Below are positions 8,201 to 16,910 of a DNA stretch of 64,000 nucleotides, piece after piece. This stretch comes from UBA1275 sp002323515 (GTDB lineage: Bacteria; Bacteroidota; Rhodothermia; Balneolales; Balneolaceae), in NCBI GenBank assembly GCA_964007875.1, contig CAXGAH010000010.1, positions 1-64,000 on the forward strand, read 5' to 3'. How positions within the stretch are numbered: position 1 is the stretch's first letter; every line of letters starts with the position of its first letter. Below the pieces are notes generated by a model. The model ran no database searches and was not told where the DNA came from. It worked only from the letters and a program-made list of their open reading frames with translations. The position numbers and the translations under genes are program-made.

Positions 8201-9268
8201 TTAAAACACGCTGGGTTTAAGCAATAGCCCCATGCTTTCATCCCATCCCATCATAATATTCATGTTTTGAATTGCCTGACCAGAAGCTCCTTTTAAAAGA
8301 TTATCAATAGCCACCGTAACTAATACCTGATTCTCCACTTTTTCAAGGTAAATAAGAGCTTTATTGGTATTAACAACCTGTTTAACGCTAATAGGCTCTT
8401 CCGAGAAGTGCACAAAAGGTGCATCCGAATAATATGCCTTAAACCACTCCTTAATTTCCTGTACCGATACATCTATTTTTTGATAACAAGCAGCAAGTAT
8501 TCCGCGAGTAAAGGCTCCCCTCATAGGGATAAAATGTATGTTAGGAACCTTTGATTGTAGGCTGGATACACTAGCCCTGATCTCACCCAAATGCTGATGA
8601 GTAAATGCTTTGTATACCGATGCATTATTGGAGCGCCAAGAGAAATGGGTGGTAGAACTAGGATGAGCACCGGCTCCAGTACTTCCAGTTATAGCGCTGA
8701 CATGGACTTCTTCGTGCAATTTCCCCTGCTTTGCCAAGGGTAATAAAGCCAACTGAATAGCGGTAGCAAAACAACCTGGATTTGCTACAAATTGAGCTTT
8801 TCGAATCATATTGGCTTGTAGTTCAGCTAGACCATACACAAATTCCTTACCGCAGCAATGATGTCGTTCACTATGTTTTCCTTGGGTCAATTCCCACCGC
8901 GCATCTGCGCTTAAATCAATAACCTTAGCTTGGGTTGGTATCCAGCCCTGGTAGAACACCTCTTTAGTTTTTCCATGACCTGAACACAAAAAAACGATTC
9001 TACAGGTGTCTGGTAATTTCTGAACAAAGCTACCGAAAAGCTCGCCAATTAAATCGGGATGAGCCTTAGATAAATGTTGCCCAGCATGACTTTGACTTTG
9101 AACAAATAGCGAATCTACTTTGGGGTGAGTAGATAACAATCGGATCAGTTCACCTGCGGTATAGCCCGCACCACCTATGATCCCTATATCAATTTTATTA
9201 GAATCAATTTTACTAGTTAGATTTTCAAGCTCAACCGCAACTTCACTTTCCTGAGTAGGTCTATTCAT
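8201..9268 (-). CDS. argC: N-acyl-gamma-glutamyl-phosphate reductase
   Basis: A 355-residue NADPH-dependent reductase for the third arginine step. The dinucleotide fold shows as GIIGGAGYTAGELIRLL and the catalytic cysteine as VANPGCFAT. The late STGAGAHPS segment also fits. The reading frame stays open to 9340, but that would overlap argG by 68 bases and add a non-homologous leader. The ATG at 9268, 4 bases past the argG stop, gives the normal length apart from a roughly 25-residue hydrophilic N-terminal tail. It is a type-1 (long) ArgC. The bases around the argG-argC junction are rich in ACTCAC words. Confidence 0.94.
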   Translation of the reverse strand: MNRPTQESEVAVELENLTSKIDSNKIDIGIIGGAGYTAGELIRLLSTHPKVDSLFVQSQSHAGQHLSKAHPDLIGELFGSFVQKLPDTCRIVFLCSGHGKTKEVFYQGWIPTQAKVIDLSADARWELTQGKHSERHHCCGKEFVYGLAELQANMIRKAQFVANPGCFATAIQLALLPLAKQGKLHEEVHVSAITGSTGAGAHPSSTTHFSWRSNNASVYKAFTHQHLGEIRASVSSLQSKVPNIHFIPMRGAFTRGILAACYQKIDVSVQEIKEWFKAYYSDAPFVHFSEEPISVKQVVNTNKALIYLEKVENQVLVTVAIDNLLKGASGQAIQNMNIMMGWDESMGLLLKPSVF

Positions 9269-9272
9269 CTGA

Positions 9273-10505
9273 TCACTCACTTGAGTCACTCTTATTTTTA
9301 TGATGCTGGTTTGAGGAAGCAGGCTCCTTCTCCATACCATTATAAATATGGGTTGAATTAGATAACATTTTAGTAAAGCCTTTTACTTCTTCACCTGTCC
9401 ATCCCTGATTCATTTCACCATACTGACCAGCATCTGATTGTAACATATCAAAAGGTGATTCTACACCCTGAACCTCAAAATAACCTGGATGTAATCTTAC
9501 AAATACTTTCCCGCTCACCCTCTTTTGTGTCGACTCTAAAAAGGTTTCAATATCTCGCATGACAGGGTCTAAATACTGGCCTTCATGCATCATCATCCCA
9601 TACCATTCACCCATCTGGTCTTTCCAATACAGTTGCCATTTAGCTAGACAATGCTTCTCTAAAGTGCGATGAGACTCTATTAACACAATAGGCGCGGCTG
9701 CCTCGAAACCTACACGCCCTTTGATACCAATAATCGTATCTCCCACGTGATGATTGCGACCAATCCCATAAGGTGAAGCCAAAGCGTCTAATTTTTTAAT
9801 CAGCTGAACCGGGTTCATTCGCTCACCGTTAAGCCCCACAGGTTCTCCTTGCTCAAATTCTATTTCAACTTTGTTCGTTTCGGTTTTTGTAATGGGACTT
9901 GGCCAAGCATACTCAGGTAATGGAAGATGAGAGGTTAAGGTTTCAGCCCCTCCAACAGATGTTCCCCAAAGTCCTTTATTGATGGAGTACTTAGCACGCT
10001 CCCAAGATTTTTTAATCCCATGTTCTTGAAGAAACTCCACCTCCTGTTCACGACTTAATCGCTGATCACGGATAGGAGTGATGATCTCCATCTCAGGAGC
10101 CATAATCTGAAAGACCAAGTCGAACCTAACCTGATCATTTCCGGCACCCGTTGAACCGTGAGCGATAGCATCTGCCCCAATTTTTTTCGCATACTCTACA
10201 ATTGCTACTGCTTGAAACACCCTCTCAGCACTAACACTTAAGGGGTAAGCATGATTTTTTAACACATTCCCAAAGAGTAAATAGCGTATACCATGATCAT
10301 AAAATTTTTGCTCCACATCCAAACAAAAGTGGTGTTGAATACCTAATTCAACCGCTTTAGAAGCTAAATCTTCTACTTCTTCTGCATCGAAGCCACCGGT
10401 ATTGACCGCTACAGAATGTACCTCATATCTAAGGTTTTTTGCTAGATAAATAGCACAATAACTGGTGTCTAAACCACCGCTGAAAGCCAATACTACTTTT
10501 TTCAT
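9273..10505 (-). CDS. argG: Argininosuccinate synthase
   Basis: A 410-residue ATP-dependent ligase joining citrulline and aspartate. The PP-loop ATPase signature FSGGLDTS occupies residues 8-15, and GSTGAGNDQVRFD (about residue 119) is the second nucleotide/citrulline segment. The start codon overlaps the stop of the GNAT gene as ATGA (10502-10505). Because argF' delivers acyl-citrulline, ArgE must act before ArgG, which fits all three being in one cluster. Length is normal. Confidence 0.96.
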   Translation of the reverse strand: MKKVVLAFSGGLDTSYCAIYLAKNLRYEVHSVAVNTGGFDAEEVEDLASKAVELGIQHHFCLDVEQKFYDHGIRYLLFGNVLKNHAYPLSVSAERVFQAVAIVEYAKKIGADAIAHGSTGAGNDQVRFDLVFQIMAPEMEIITPIRDQRLSREQEVEFLQEHGIKKSWERAKYSINKGLWGTSVGGAETLTSHLPLPEYAWPSPITKTETNKVEIEFEQGEPVGLNGERMNPVQLIKKLDALASPYGIGRNHHVGDTIIGIKGRVGFEAAAPIVLIESHRTLEKHCLAKWQLYWKDQMGEWYGMMMHEGQYLDPVMRDIETFLESTQKRVSGKVFVRLHPGYFEVQGVESPFDMLQSDAGQYGEMNQGWTGEEVKGFTKMLSNSTHIYNGMEKEPASSNQHHKNKSDSSE

Positions 10506-11149
10506 GATTCTGTTTGCTTGGAGGGTTTAATAACTTTAAGAAACGACTGTTTTTTTAAGCGCACCCATCGGTAGAATGTTTCTAGGTTCTGCTTTTTTTT
10601 CTCTTCCGACTGAGTGTTAGGTTTTTTGGGATCGTACAACATTCCAGTGCATAAGCAGTTGCTGCGATTGTTCCTGCTTAATATATCATAATTTGGGCAG
10701 CTATGGCAGCCTTTCCAGAATGTTTCATCCTGTGTTAGCTCCGAAAAAGTCACTGGCTTGTATCCAAGGTCTGAATTTATTTTCATCACGGGAAGTGAGG
10801 TGGTGATCCCAAAGAGCTTTGCTTCCGGATACTTTTTCTTCGATAATTCGAAGGCCTTGGCTTTGATCTTTTTTGCCAAACCCTGCCCTCTATAATCCCA
10901 ATGCACAATCAAGCCTGAGTTAGCGACATATTTTTTGTTCTCCCAAATCTCGATATAACAAAATCCAGCCAGTTGATCCCCATCTAAGGCAATAACCGCG
11001 TTCCTATTGGCCATTTTGGTTTTAATGTATTCCGGCTCCCTTTTAGCGATACCAGTGCCACGTTGTTTAGCCGCTGTTTCTATAAGTTCACATATAGCTG
11101 TCGCATATGGATGATGCGAAGAAGTACAATAATGTAGAGTAATAGGCAT
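10502..11149 (-). CDS. GNAT acyltransferase, probable first arginine enzyme (ArgA substitute)
   Basis: A 215-residue GNAT-fold protein starting the arginine cluster. The acetyl-CoA-binding loop reads YRGQGLA (86-92), with hydrophobic strands before it. After the fold come four cysteines, C148-x2-C151 and C165-x-C167, an unusual insert that could bind a metal, then a Lys-rich tail to residue 215. The cluster has neither argA nor argJ, and GNAT genes beside argG are common in Bacteroidota, so it is inferred to make N-acetyl- or N-succinyl-glutamate. The ATG at 11149 is preferred over 11209, which adds a non-homologous leader. It overlaps argG by ATGA. Confidence 0.8.
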   Translation of the reverse strand: MPITLHYCTSSHHPYATAICELIETAAKQRGTGIAKREPEYIKTKMANRNAVIALDGDQLAGFCYIEIWENKKYVANSGLIVHWDYRGQGLAKKIKAKAFELSKKKYPEAKLFGITTSLPVMKINSDLGYKPVTFSELTQDETFWKGCHSCPNYDILSRNNRSNCLCTGMLYDPKKPNTQSEEKKKQNLETFYRWVRLKKQSFLKVIKPSKQTES

Positions 11150-11264
11150 GAGTGAGTTAGTAAGAGTGAAAAAATAATAGTGAAAGTATAGTTGCGGAAG
11201 GGTGAGCAATGATTAACACACGCTCGAAATAAAGGCAATTACTGCCGTCGCCGATAGATAGGAC

Positions 11265-11280
11265 TTACCGGATTTACCGG
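11265..11280. repeat. Direct repeat TTACCGG in the divergent arg/TPR intergenic
   Basis: TTACCGGAT TTACCGG is a 7-base word repeated with a 9-bp step, placed in the 259-bp gap between the divergent GNAT and TPR genes. It lies about 115 bases upstream of the GNAT start. It could be a tandem binding site for a regulator of the arginine cluster, but nothing more can be shown. Confidence 0.3.
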
Positions 11281-11408
11281 GATTGGAATTGGACGATATA
11301 CTTTAGAGATTAGCATGTGTAGAAAGTACGCTTTTTGATATTTTAAATACAATTCCAACGTATCTTTTTTTTATACGAACCAACAAAAATCTTAAGCACC
11401 TGTTAATA

Positions 11409-12851
11409 TTGGGATTTAAACCTTTTATATCACTGCTAATCATCCTTGTAGCAAGTCTTAGTAGACTAGTTAGCGCACAAACTCCCGTGCAGGGCGGTTC
11501 AATGCAAGGTCTATTTTCTCCTAATTCGACCGAACAAATTAGTACACAATCACAAAAACTTTTTTTAAAGGGCTTAATAGCAATCAATAATGTGTCCTTG
11601 GAAGAGGCCTTAACCCTATTACTACAGGCCGAAGAACTCGATCCCGAACAGAGTGGCATTACGCATGCCATAGCAGATGCTTATTACAGTCTTAATGACT
11701 ATGATAACGCTCTTTTTTACGCAGAATATAGCCTTACAAAAGAGCCCATGAATCCATGGTATCGTATTAAGTTATCTCAAATATTATATGCCCAGGGGTA
11801 CTACCAATCGGCAGTTAAAGAAATCGAATTGGTCCTAAGCCAACATACTTATCAATGGATTGCTCTGACTTTTCTAGTGCGTATGCACCGAGAAATGGGT
11901 TTTTTAGCAGATGCCAACGCTATAATACGTGAACATATTTTGCACCCTATTCAAAGGGCGGCTACCCAGTATTCCCCTAGTAGGTCTCAACCAAATGGAC
12001 TTGTCATCCAACCCTTCAGTGAAGCACATAAAGATTGGTACAAACTACTCTATAGAAACTTTGAAGTACTTGAAATGCGCGATTCAATAGCAGCTGTTGC
12101 AGGCGAGATACATTATTTATTCCCTTATGATCAAGAAATCATTGCCCTTTCTTCCGAGAATAATAATGAACCTGTTTTCTCTGATAACACTGGCATTACT
12201 CAAGCTAACTCAAGTGAATCTACATCAACTGAATCTGAACAGTCACTACTATTACAAAAACTCCAACAGGGTAGCACCCCAGAGAGTCCTGAGGAAGCCA
12301 TAGAGTGGTTAGCGTTATTGTATCAGCAGAATGCAAGCCTGACTGATCGACAAAAGACAGCTCTGGAATGGAATCAACTTTTTCCTGAACAGGGAGAAAT
12401 TTTAAATGAATTAGGCCGAATAGCATTAGAATTAGACCGTTCAAGCGCTGCAAAAAGTTGGCTTGAGCAAGCCGTTCGTAGTCCAGGTCAGCGTTCTCAA
12501 AAATCAGAATGGTACCGCCAACTAGGCGAACTACAAGCGCAAGCCGGAGACCTTGACCCCGCTGCGCAAAGCTTTAGCTATGCGCTTCGTTATGACCCTG
12601 AAAATGCACATGGATGGGCCAGTTTTGCCTATTTTAACGCTCGATATGGAAATAACAGAGCTGAGGCTGAGTCGAACATTGAACAAGCCCTTTCAATTAA
12701 CTCAAAGAATGCCGCTGTGGTAGAAATACAAGGAGACATGTACCACATATTTGGTGAATCAGAACAAGCGATTATCTGGTGGGAAAAAGCCATAAAATTA
12801 GGTGGACCAACCCAGCGATTACAACAAAAGTTATCAGGAAAGCATGAATAA
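11409..12851 (+). CDS. Secreted TPR-repeat protein
   Basis: A 480-residue exported protein. It has a signal peptide (hydrophobic FISLLIILVASL, cleavage after VSA) and several tetratricopeptide repeats, for example around residues 45-150 and 325-470 (DYDNALFYAEYSLTKEP, DLDPAAQSFSYALRYDPENA). A Ser/Glu-rich linker lies near residue 255. The only plausible start is TTG at 11409: the frame is open far upstream but contains no ATG or GTG. It begins the operon TPR, DUF4292, EnvC, which recurs in Bacteroidota, and overlaps the DUF4292 gene by 8 bases. It is probably a periplasmic scaffold in cell-envelope maintenance. No enzymatic motif is seen. Confidence 0.85.
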   Translation: MGFKPFISLLIILVASLSRLVSAQTPVQGGSMQGLFSPNSTEQISTQSQKLFLKGLIAINNVSLEEALTLLLQAEELDPEQSGITHAIADAYYSLNDYDNALFYAEYSLTKEPMNPWYRIKLSQILYAQGYYQSAVKEIELVLSQHTYQWIALTFLVRMHREMGFLADANAIIREHILHPIQRAATQYSPSRSQPNGLVIQPFSEAHKDWYKLLYRNFEVLEMRDSIAAVAGEIHYLFPYDQEIIALSSENNNEPVFSDNTGITQANSSESTSTESEQSLLLQKLQQGSTPESPEEAIEWLALLYQQNASLTDRQKTALEWNQLFPEQGEILNELGRIALELDRSSAAKSWLEQAVRSPGQRSQKSEWYRQLGELQAQAGDLDPAAQSFSYALRYDPENAHGWASFAYFNARYGNNRAEAESNIEQALSINSKNAAVVEIQGDMYHIFGESEQAIIWWEKAIKLGGPTQRLQQKLSGKHE

Positions 12852-13629
12852 GTGGTATAACCCTCTCTTTACTTTCGCAGTTTACTTGTTCGTAAGCTTA
12901 TTATTTCTACAAGGCTGTGGAAGCAGTGGTTTCATGTTACGTTCATCCACAGACCAACTATTTACCCCTTCAAACATCACTGTTTCCGAGGTATACGACC
13001 TCCTTCAAACACAAATACTTCCAAGCTCGTTTTCAGGCAAGGGTAAATTATTTTTCAGCGCTCCTGGGCAGAGTGAAAGGCTTAGTTTTGAATACCTTGT
13101 AGGTCAAGACCGAGAAGTATACGAGCTGAAAAACCGTATTGGTATTCTTGTGGCTACGATACAAATTGAAGGAGACTCTGTATTATTTTTAGACAGAATT
13201 GAGTCAAGAGCAATTAGATGGCATAAAAACACACCTCCTTTAAGTGTGCCCGGGCTTATCCCCCCCATTCGATTGTATGAACTTGTACACTATGAGTACT
13301 GGATATCACAAGCGCAACAAGTGGATCAATCAACCCAAGATATACGTTTCACCATACCTGGCTTTGGTTACATTTATCTAGAATTAGAAACCTACGCACT
13401 TTCAGGACTTTCTTATGATTTATCATCTCAAAGCAGCATAGGCGAAGTCTGGAAACTTCAAGTTAATGACAGAAAGAACTACAAAAATTCTCCAATTGCC
13501 CGTACCTTTAGCATCGAGAATGAAACACGTAAATCACAATTATTTGTTCAATTGGTTGAACTACAAGTCTACAAGTCTGTCATCCCGCCGCCGGTATCCA
13601 TTCCCAATAATTATACTCAAAACCAATAA
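12844..13629 (+). CDS. DUF4292 lipoprotein
   Basis: A 261-residue lipoprotein. The N-terminal hydrophobic run ends in the lipobox FLQGC, so the mature protein is lipid-anchored. The rest is beta-rich and resembles the LolA/LolB-like DUF4292 family of Bacteroidota, which is usually found between a TPR gene and an EnvC-like gene exactly as here. An upstream ATG at 12802 would add 14 residues before the signal peptide, so ATG 12844 is chosen. It overlaps the preceding stop by 8 bases. Its role is unproven. A lipoprotein-handling or outer-membrane function is inference from fold and context. Confidence 0.82.
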   Translation: MNKWYNPLFTFAVYLFVSLLFLQGCGSSGFMLRSSTDQLFTPSNITVSEVYDLLQTQILPSSFSGKGKLFFSAPGQSERLSFEYLVGQDREVYELKNRIGILVATIQIEGDSVLFLDRIESRAIRWHKNTPPLSVPGLIPPIRLYELVHYEYWISQAQQVDQSTQDIRFTIPGFGYIYLELETYALSGLSYDLSSQSSIGEVWKLQVNDRKNYKNSPIARTFSIENETRKSQLFVQLVELQVYKSVIPPPVSIPNNYTQNQ

Positions 13630-13630
13630 G

Positions 13631-15001
13631 TTGATTAGTTCCCCTACATCATATTACTTAAAGGAATCCCGACTAGGATTCATCACCCTAGCGTTCATAG
13701 TATTCTTTTTTGGCTTAGTGGTATTGAACGTGCTAAGCCCTATTGAGCTCTCGGCTCAAACCTATCAAGAGCGAAGAGACGCCATACTAGACAAGCAGAA
13801 CCAAACGCGATCCGAGATTGAGGAATTGTCAAGCCGAATTAGAGAATTTGAGCAGCAAATAAACGCTACTGAGAACGAGTATAGCAAGGTTTTTCAGCAA
13901 TACGAACAGCTCAATAAGATAATTGCTCTTCAAGACAACAAAATTAAAAGTCTTGAAGGGGAGCAAGACCAGATCGAAGAAGAAATAAATCTAATACAAG
14001 ATCAAATACAATTACGGGAGAAGGAATTACAACAATCCTTAGACAACTATCGGGAAATTATGCGCTATACCTACATGAACAGTCGGCTTAATTCCATTGA
14101 GTTGCTAGCTACATCAGAGTCTATGAATCAGATGATAAGGCGCGCTTATTACCTGAACAAACTAGAAGATTTTAAACGAACTAAACGAGATGAAATCGTA
14201 GCTAAACAACAAGAACTTACTGGTATGCAGGTTGATTTAGAAAGCAGCTTAGAAAAAAATAGCCAAGTCATTGACGAAATTGAGCAAGAAAAAACAAAAC
14301 TTGATGGCCAACGAAATCTCCAACTTAGGAGCGCAGAGAGATTAAAAGCGGAGAGTACTACTTTACTGGATGAGCTCAGGCAGGTTCAGGCTCAAAAAGA
14401 AAATCTTGAAACCGAATTCTCAAGTCTCATAGCAGAAGAGGATCGAATACGTGAACTTGAAAATGAACGACTCAGACGCCTAGAAGAAGCACGTACTATT
14501 GCAGATGCTGCAAGACGGGCAGAAGAGGTGGCAAAATACTCTACCCCTACCCGAGCCTCCTATGTTTCAGATGAAACTTTAAAAGCGTATGAGCAGAATT
14601 TTTCTGTATCTAAAGGGCAATTACCTTGGCCTGTGAGCTCTAATACCGTGTCAAAGAAATTTGGCATCACTCGGAATCCTTTATACGGTACTAGAACGGA
14701 ACACCCAGGAATTAATATTGTTACCCGTGCAGGGGAAGAAGTTCGAGTTGTTTCAGATGGGTACGTATTTGCGATTCAGCCTTTACCAGGATATGGGAAT
14801 GTGGTATTTGTTAAGCACGGCTCCTACTATACCGTCTATGGAAATTTGAGTGAGATTTACGTCAATAGTTCAACTATCCTACGAGCAGGAAGCCCCGTTG
14901 GACGTGCGGGCACAGTAGAATCGGAAATGGGGGAAAGTATCTTTTTCGCCGTTCGAAAAAACAATAGTAATTTGAATCCTGAAGAATGGCTAACCAAATG
15001 A
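13631..15001 (+). CDS. envC: EnvC-like amidase activator with degenerate LytM domain
   Basis: A 456-residue envelope protein. It has an N-terminal hydrophobic segment (about 17-40), a long coiled coil (about 45-330, Glu/Gln/Lys-rich) and a C-terminal M23/LytM domain (about 350-456). The zinc ligands are lost: the H-x3-D motif reads HPGIN and the final H-x-H reads VYGNL. The domain is therefore predicted non-hydrolytic, as in E. coli EnvC, which activates cell-division amidases. A longer frame from 13466 overlaps DUF4292 by 164 bases. TTG at 13631, one base after the DUF4292 stop, fits better. Its TGA stop overlaps the next ATG. Confidence 0.88.
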   Translation: MISSPTSYYLKESRLGFITLAFIVFFFGLVVLNVLSPIELSAQTYQERRDAILDKQNQTRSEIEELSSRIREFEQQINATENEYSKVFQQYEQLNKIIALQDNKIKSLEGEQDQIEEEINLIQDQIQLREKELQQSLDNYREIMRYTYMNSRLNSIELLATSESMNQMIRRAYYLNKLEDFKRTKRDEIVAKQQELTGMQVDLESSLEKNSQVIDEIEQEKTKLDGQRNLQLRSAERLKAESTTLLDELRQVQAQKENLETEFSSLIAEEDRIRELENERLRRLEEARTIADAARRAEEVAKYSTPTRASYVSDETLKAYEQNFSVSKGQLPWPVSSNTVSKKFGITRNPLYGTRTEHPGINIVTRAGEEVRVVSDGYVFAIQPLPGYGNVVFVKHGSYYTVYGNLSEIYVNSSTILRAGSPVGRAGTVESEMGESIFFAVRKNNSNLNPEEWLTK

Positions 15002-15471
15002 TTGATACCGAGCAACTACCTCGAATGGCCTTTTATACTTCTGGTTTAATAGTAGTTTCTGGAGCTTTTACCATTTTTTCATCTGAGTTATTTCCATATG
15101 TGCTAACATCTATATTTCATAACATTGGTATATTTCTTGGGCTCGGCCTGGTTTATTTTAACATGATTCGTTTAAGTTCTTGTAGGTACATGCGACGACT
15201 AGATGGCCCTTCAAGAATGCCATGGTTTTTTGCAGTTTTAATTGGGGGGCTTCCTTTGTTTTGGATTACTATCTATGATACGGGTTGGCCTTTAGCCACA
15301 CTTTTGATATATGCCGGATTAATACTATTCTTTAGTGCTTTAGGTGCTTATTTAGGTCAAAAAGCGGGCCATAAAGCCCAACAACAATTTCGAGAGCAGC
15401 TACAGGTCTATTTAGAAAAAATTCACGCACAACAAACTGAAAACTCTCCAGTACCTCCCGATTATGAATAA
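14998..15471 (+). CDS. Small multi-pass membrane protein
   Basis: A 157-residue protein with four predicted membrane segments (around residues 14-34, 40-56, 80-97, 103-122) and a charged C-terminal tail ending in PPDYE. I do not recognise a family. It is coupled to its neighbours on both sides: ATGA overlap with the envC-like stop (14998-15001) and an 8-base overlap with the M28 peptidase. An ATG 12 bases upstream (14986) is also possible. Context suggests an envelope role. Confidence 0.75.
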   Translation: MIDTEQLPRMAFYTSGLIVVSGAFTIFSSELFPYVLTSIFHNIGIFLGLGLVYFNMIRLSSCRYMRRLDGPSRMPWFFAVLIGGLPLFWITIYDTGWPLATLLIYAGLILFFSALGAYLGQKAGHKAQQQFREQLQVYLEKIHAQQTENSPVPPDYE

Positions 15472-16897
15472 ACTAATCGCTTTCCTTCGTCCTAGCTCAT
15501 TATCTAATATGCTCTATTGTTTTATACTCATAATTCTGGTCAGTTCAAGCTTTAGTTGGGCTCAAGACTCCTCTGATTATACCAATGTTTCAACATCTTG
15601 GACTTCAGAAGAGTTACATACCATAGGCACTGCGGCCTCTGCTGAACAACTAGAATATTACATCCGCCAATTGGCTGATTTCGGCACACGTCACACCTTA
15701 TCCGATACCGTTTCGAATACCCGAGGCATCGGTGCAGCTCGACGTTGGATCAAAGCAGAGTTTAAAAAAATATCAGAGGAATGTGGAGGATGTTTAGAGG
15801 TTTTTTATGTTTCAGGAATCGTTGAACCACAAAGTCGAGTACCAGAAGCTACTAATATTGTGAATGTAGTAGCTATACAACGTGGCTATGCAGATCCCAA
15901 CCGATTTGTGGTAATGAGTGGTGATATTGATTCTCGTGTTTCTGATCCAAACAATGGGATTTCAGATTCTCCCGGTGCCAATGATAATGCCTCAGGTATG
16001 GCAGGAGCTATTGAAACAGCTCGTATTCTTTCTAAATACCAATTCCCATCATCTATCATTTATACCGGACTATCTGGAGAAGAGCAAGGATTACTAGGCG
16101 GCAAGATATTAGCCGATTATGCCATCGCAAATGAGTGGGATATCAAAGGTGTATTAAATAATGATATGATTGGAAATATCAAGGGCATTAACGGAGTCAT
16201 TGATAATACAACTGCCCGGGTATTTTCAGAGGGTACTCGTTACGTGGAAACCGAACGAGAGGCTCGTATGCGAAGATTTACAGGCGGTGAGGTTGACTCC
16301 CCATCTCGAAATTTAGCCCGTTATATAGATCTTATGGCGGACCGGTACATACCTAACTTGGATATAATGATGATTTATCGTTTAGATCGTTTCGGTCGCG
16401 GCGGGCATCATAGACCTTTTAATGAAGTCGGTTTTCCTGCCGTTCGCATCATGGAAACCTATGAAAATTATGTAATGCAACATCAAGATATCCGAGTGGA
16501 AGATGGTATCAAGTATGGTGATACGATAGAAGGAGTAGATTTTGATTACGCAGCTAAACTTACCAATCTGAATGCGGTTATTATGGCCAGTATGGCTTGG
16601 GCTCCTGCACCCCCAGCAAATGTTCAAATTCAAGGGGCTGTTCAACCCAGTGCTACCCTATCTTGGAAAGCCTTGAACCTAACAGAAAACCCTCAGCTAG
16701 CTGGGTATAAAATTTATTGGAGACTCACCGACTCAAATCAGTGGCAGTGGAGTAGGTTTATGCCTTCTGAGGTGGTAGAGTACACCCTAGAGAATGTGGT
16801 AATTGATAATTACTACTTTGGTGTCGCCGCTGTTTCTAAAGATGGCTTTGAAAGTCCTGTGGTTTTCCCAGGGCCTGCGGGTTCATTTGGTGACTAG
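15464..16897 (+). CDS. Secreted M28 family peptidase with fibronectin-like C-terminus
   Basis: A 477-residue exported metallopeptidase. The signal peptide ends near SFSWAQ. The M28 domain spans about 120-375. Visible metal residues are PGANDNASG (bridging Asp), TGLSGEEQG (catalytic Glu and ligand Glu), NNDMIGN (ligand Asp) and GGHHRPF (ligand His). The first ligand motif, normally G-H-x-D-S, reads SGDIDSR, so Asp replaces His. Residues about 385-470 form a fibronectin-III-like domain (APPANVQIQG, YKIYWR). It is probably an aminopeptidase acting outside the inner membrane, last in the TPR/DUF4292/EnvC operon. Its stop lies 13 bases from the convergent ppx stop. Confidence 0.88.
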   Translation: MNKLIAFLRPSSLSNMLYCFILIILVSSSFSWAQDSSDYTNVSTSWTSEELHTIGTAASAEQLEYYIRQLADFGTRHTLSDTVSNTRGIGAARRWIKAEFKKISEECGGCLEVFYVSGIVEPQSRVPEATNIVNVVAIQRGYADPNRFVVMSGDIDSRVSDPNNGISDSPGANDNASGMAGAIETARILSKYQFPSSIIYTGLSGEEQGLLGGKILADYAIANEWDIKGVLNNDMIGNIKGINGVIDNTTARVFSEGTRYVETEREARMRRFTGGEVDSPSRNLARYIDLMADRYIPNLDIMMIYRLDRFGRGGHHRPFNEVGFPAVRIMETYENYVMQHQDIRVEDGIKYGDTIEGVDFDYAAKLTNLNAVIMASMAWAPAPPANVQIQGAVQPSATLSWKALNLTENPQLAGYKIYWRLTDSNQWQWSRFMPSEVVEYTLENVVIDNYYFGVAAVSKDGFESPVVFPGPAGSFGD

Positions 16898-16910
16898 GCT
16901 GGTAGCTAAG

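Noticed and set aside
13466..13630. Upstream extension of the EnvC-like gene from an ATG at 13466
   Set aside because: It lies wholly inside the DUF4292 gene, adds a non-homologous leader and displaces the signal-like hydrophobic segment.
16382..16645. Antisense ORF inside the M28 gene
   Set aside because: It is a shadow of a well-supported gene and has no domain or ribosome-binding site.
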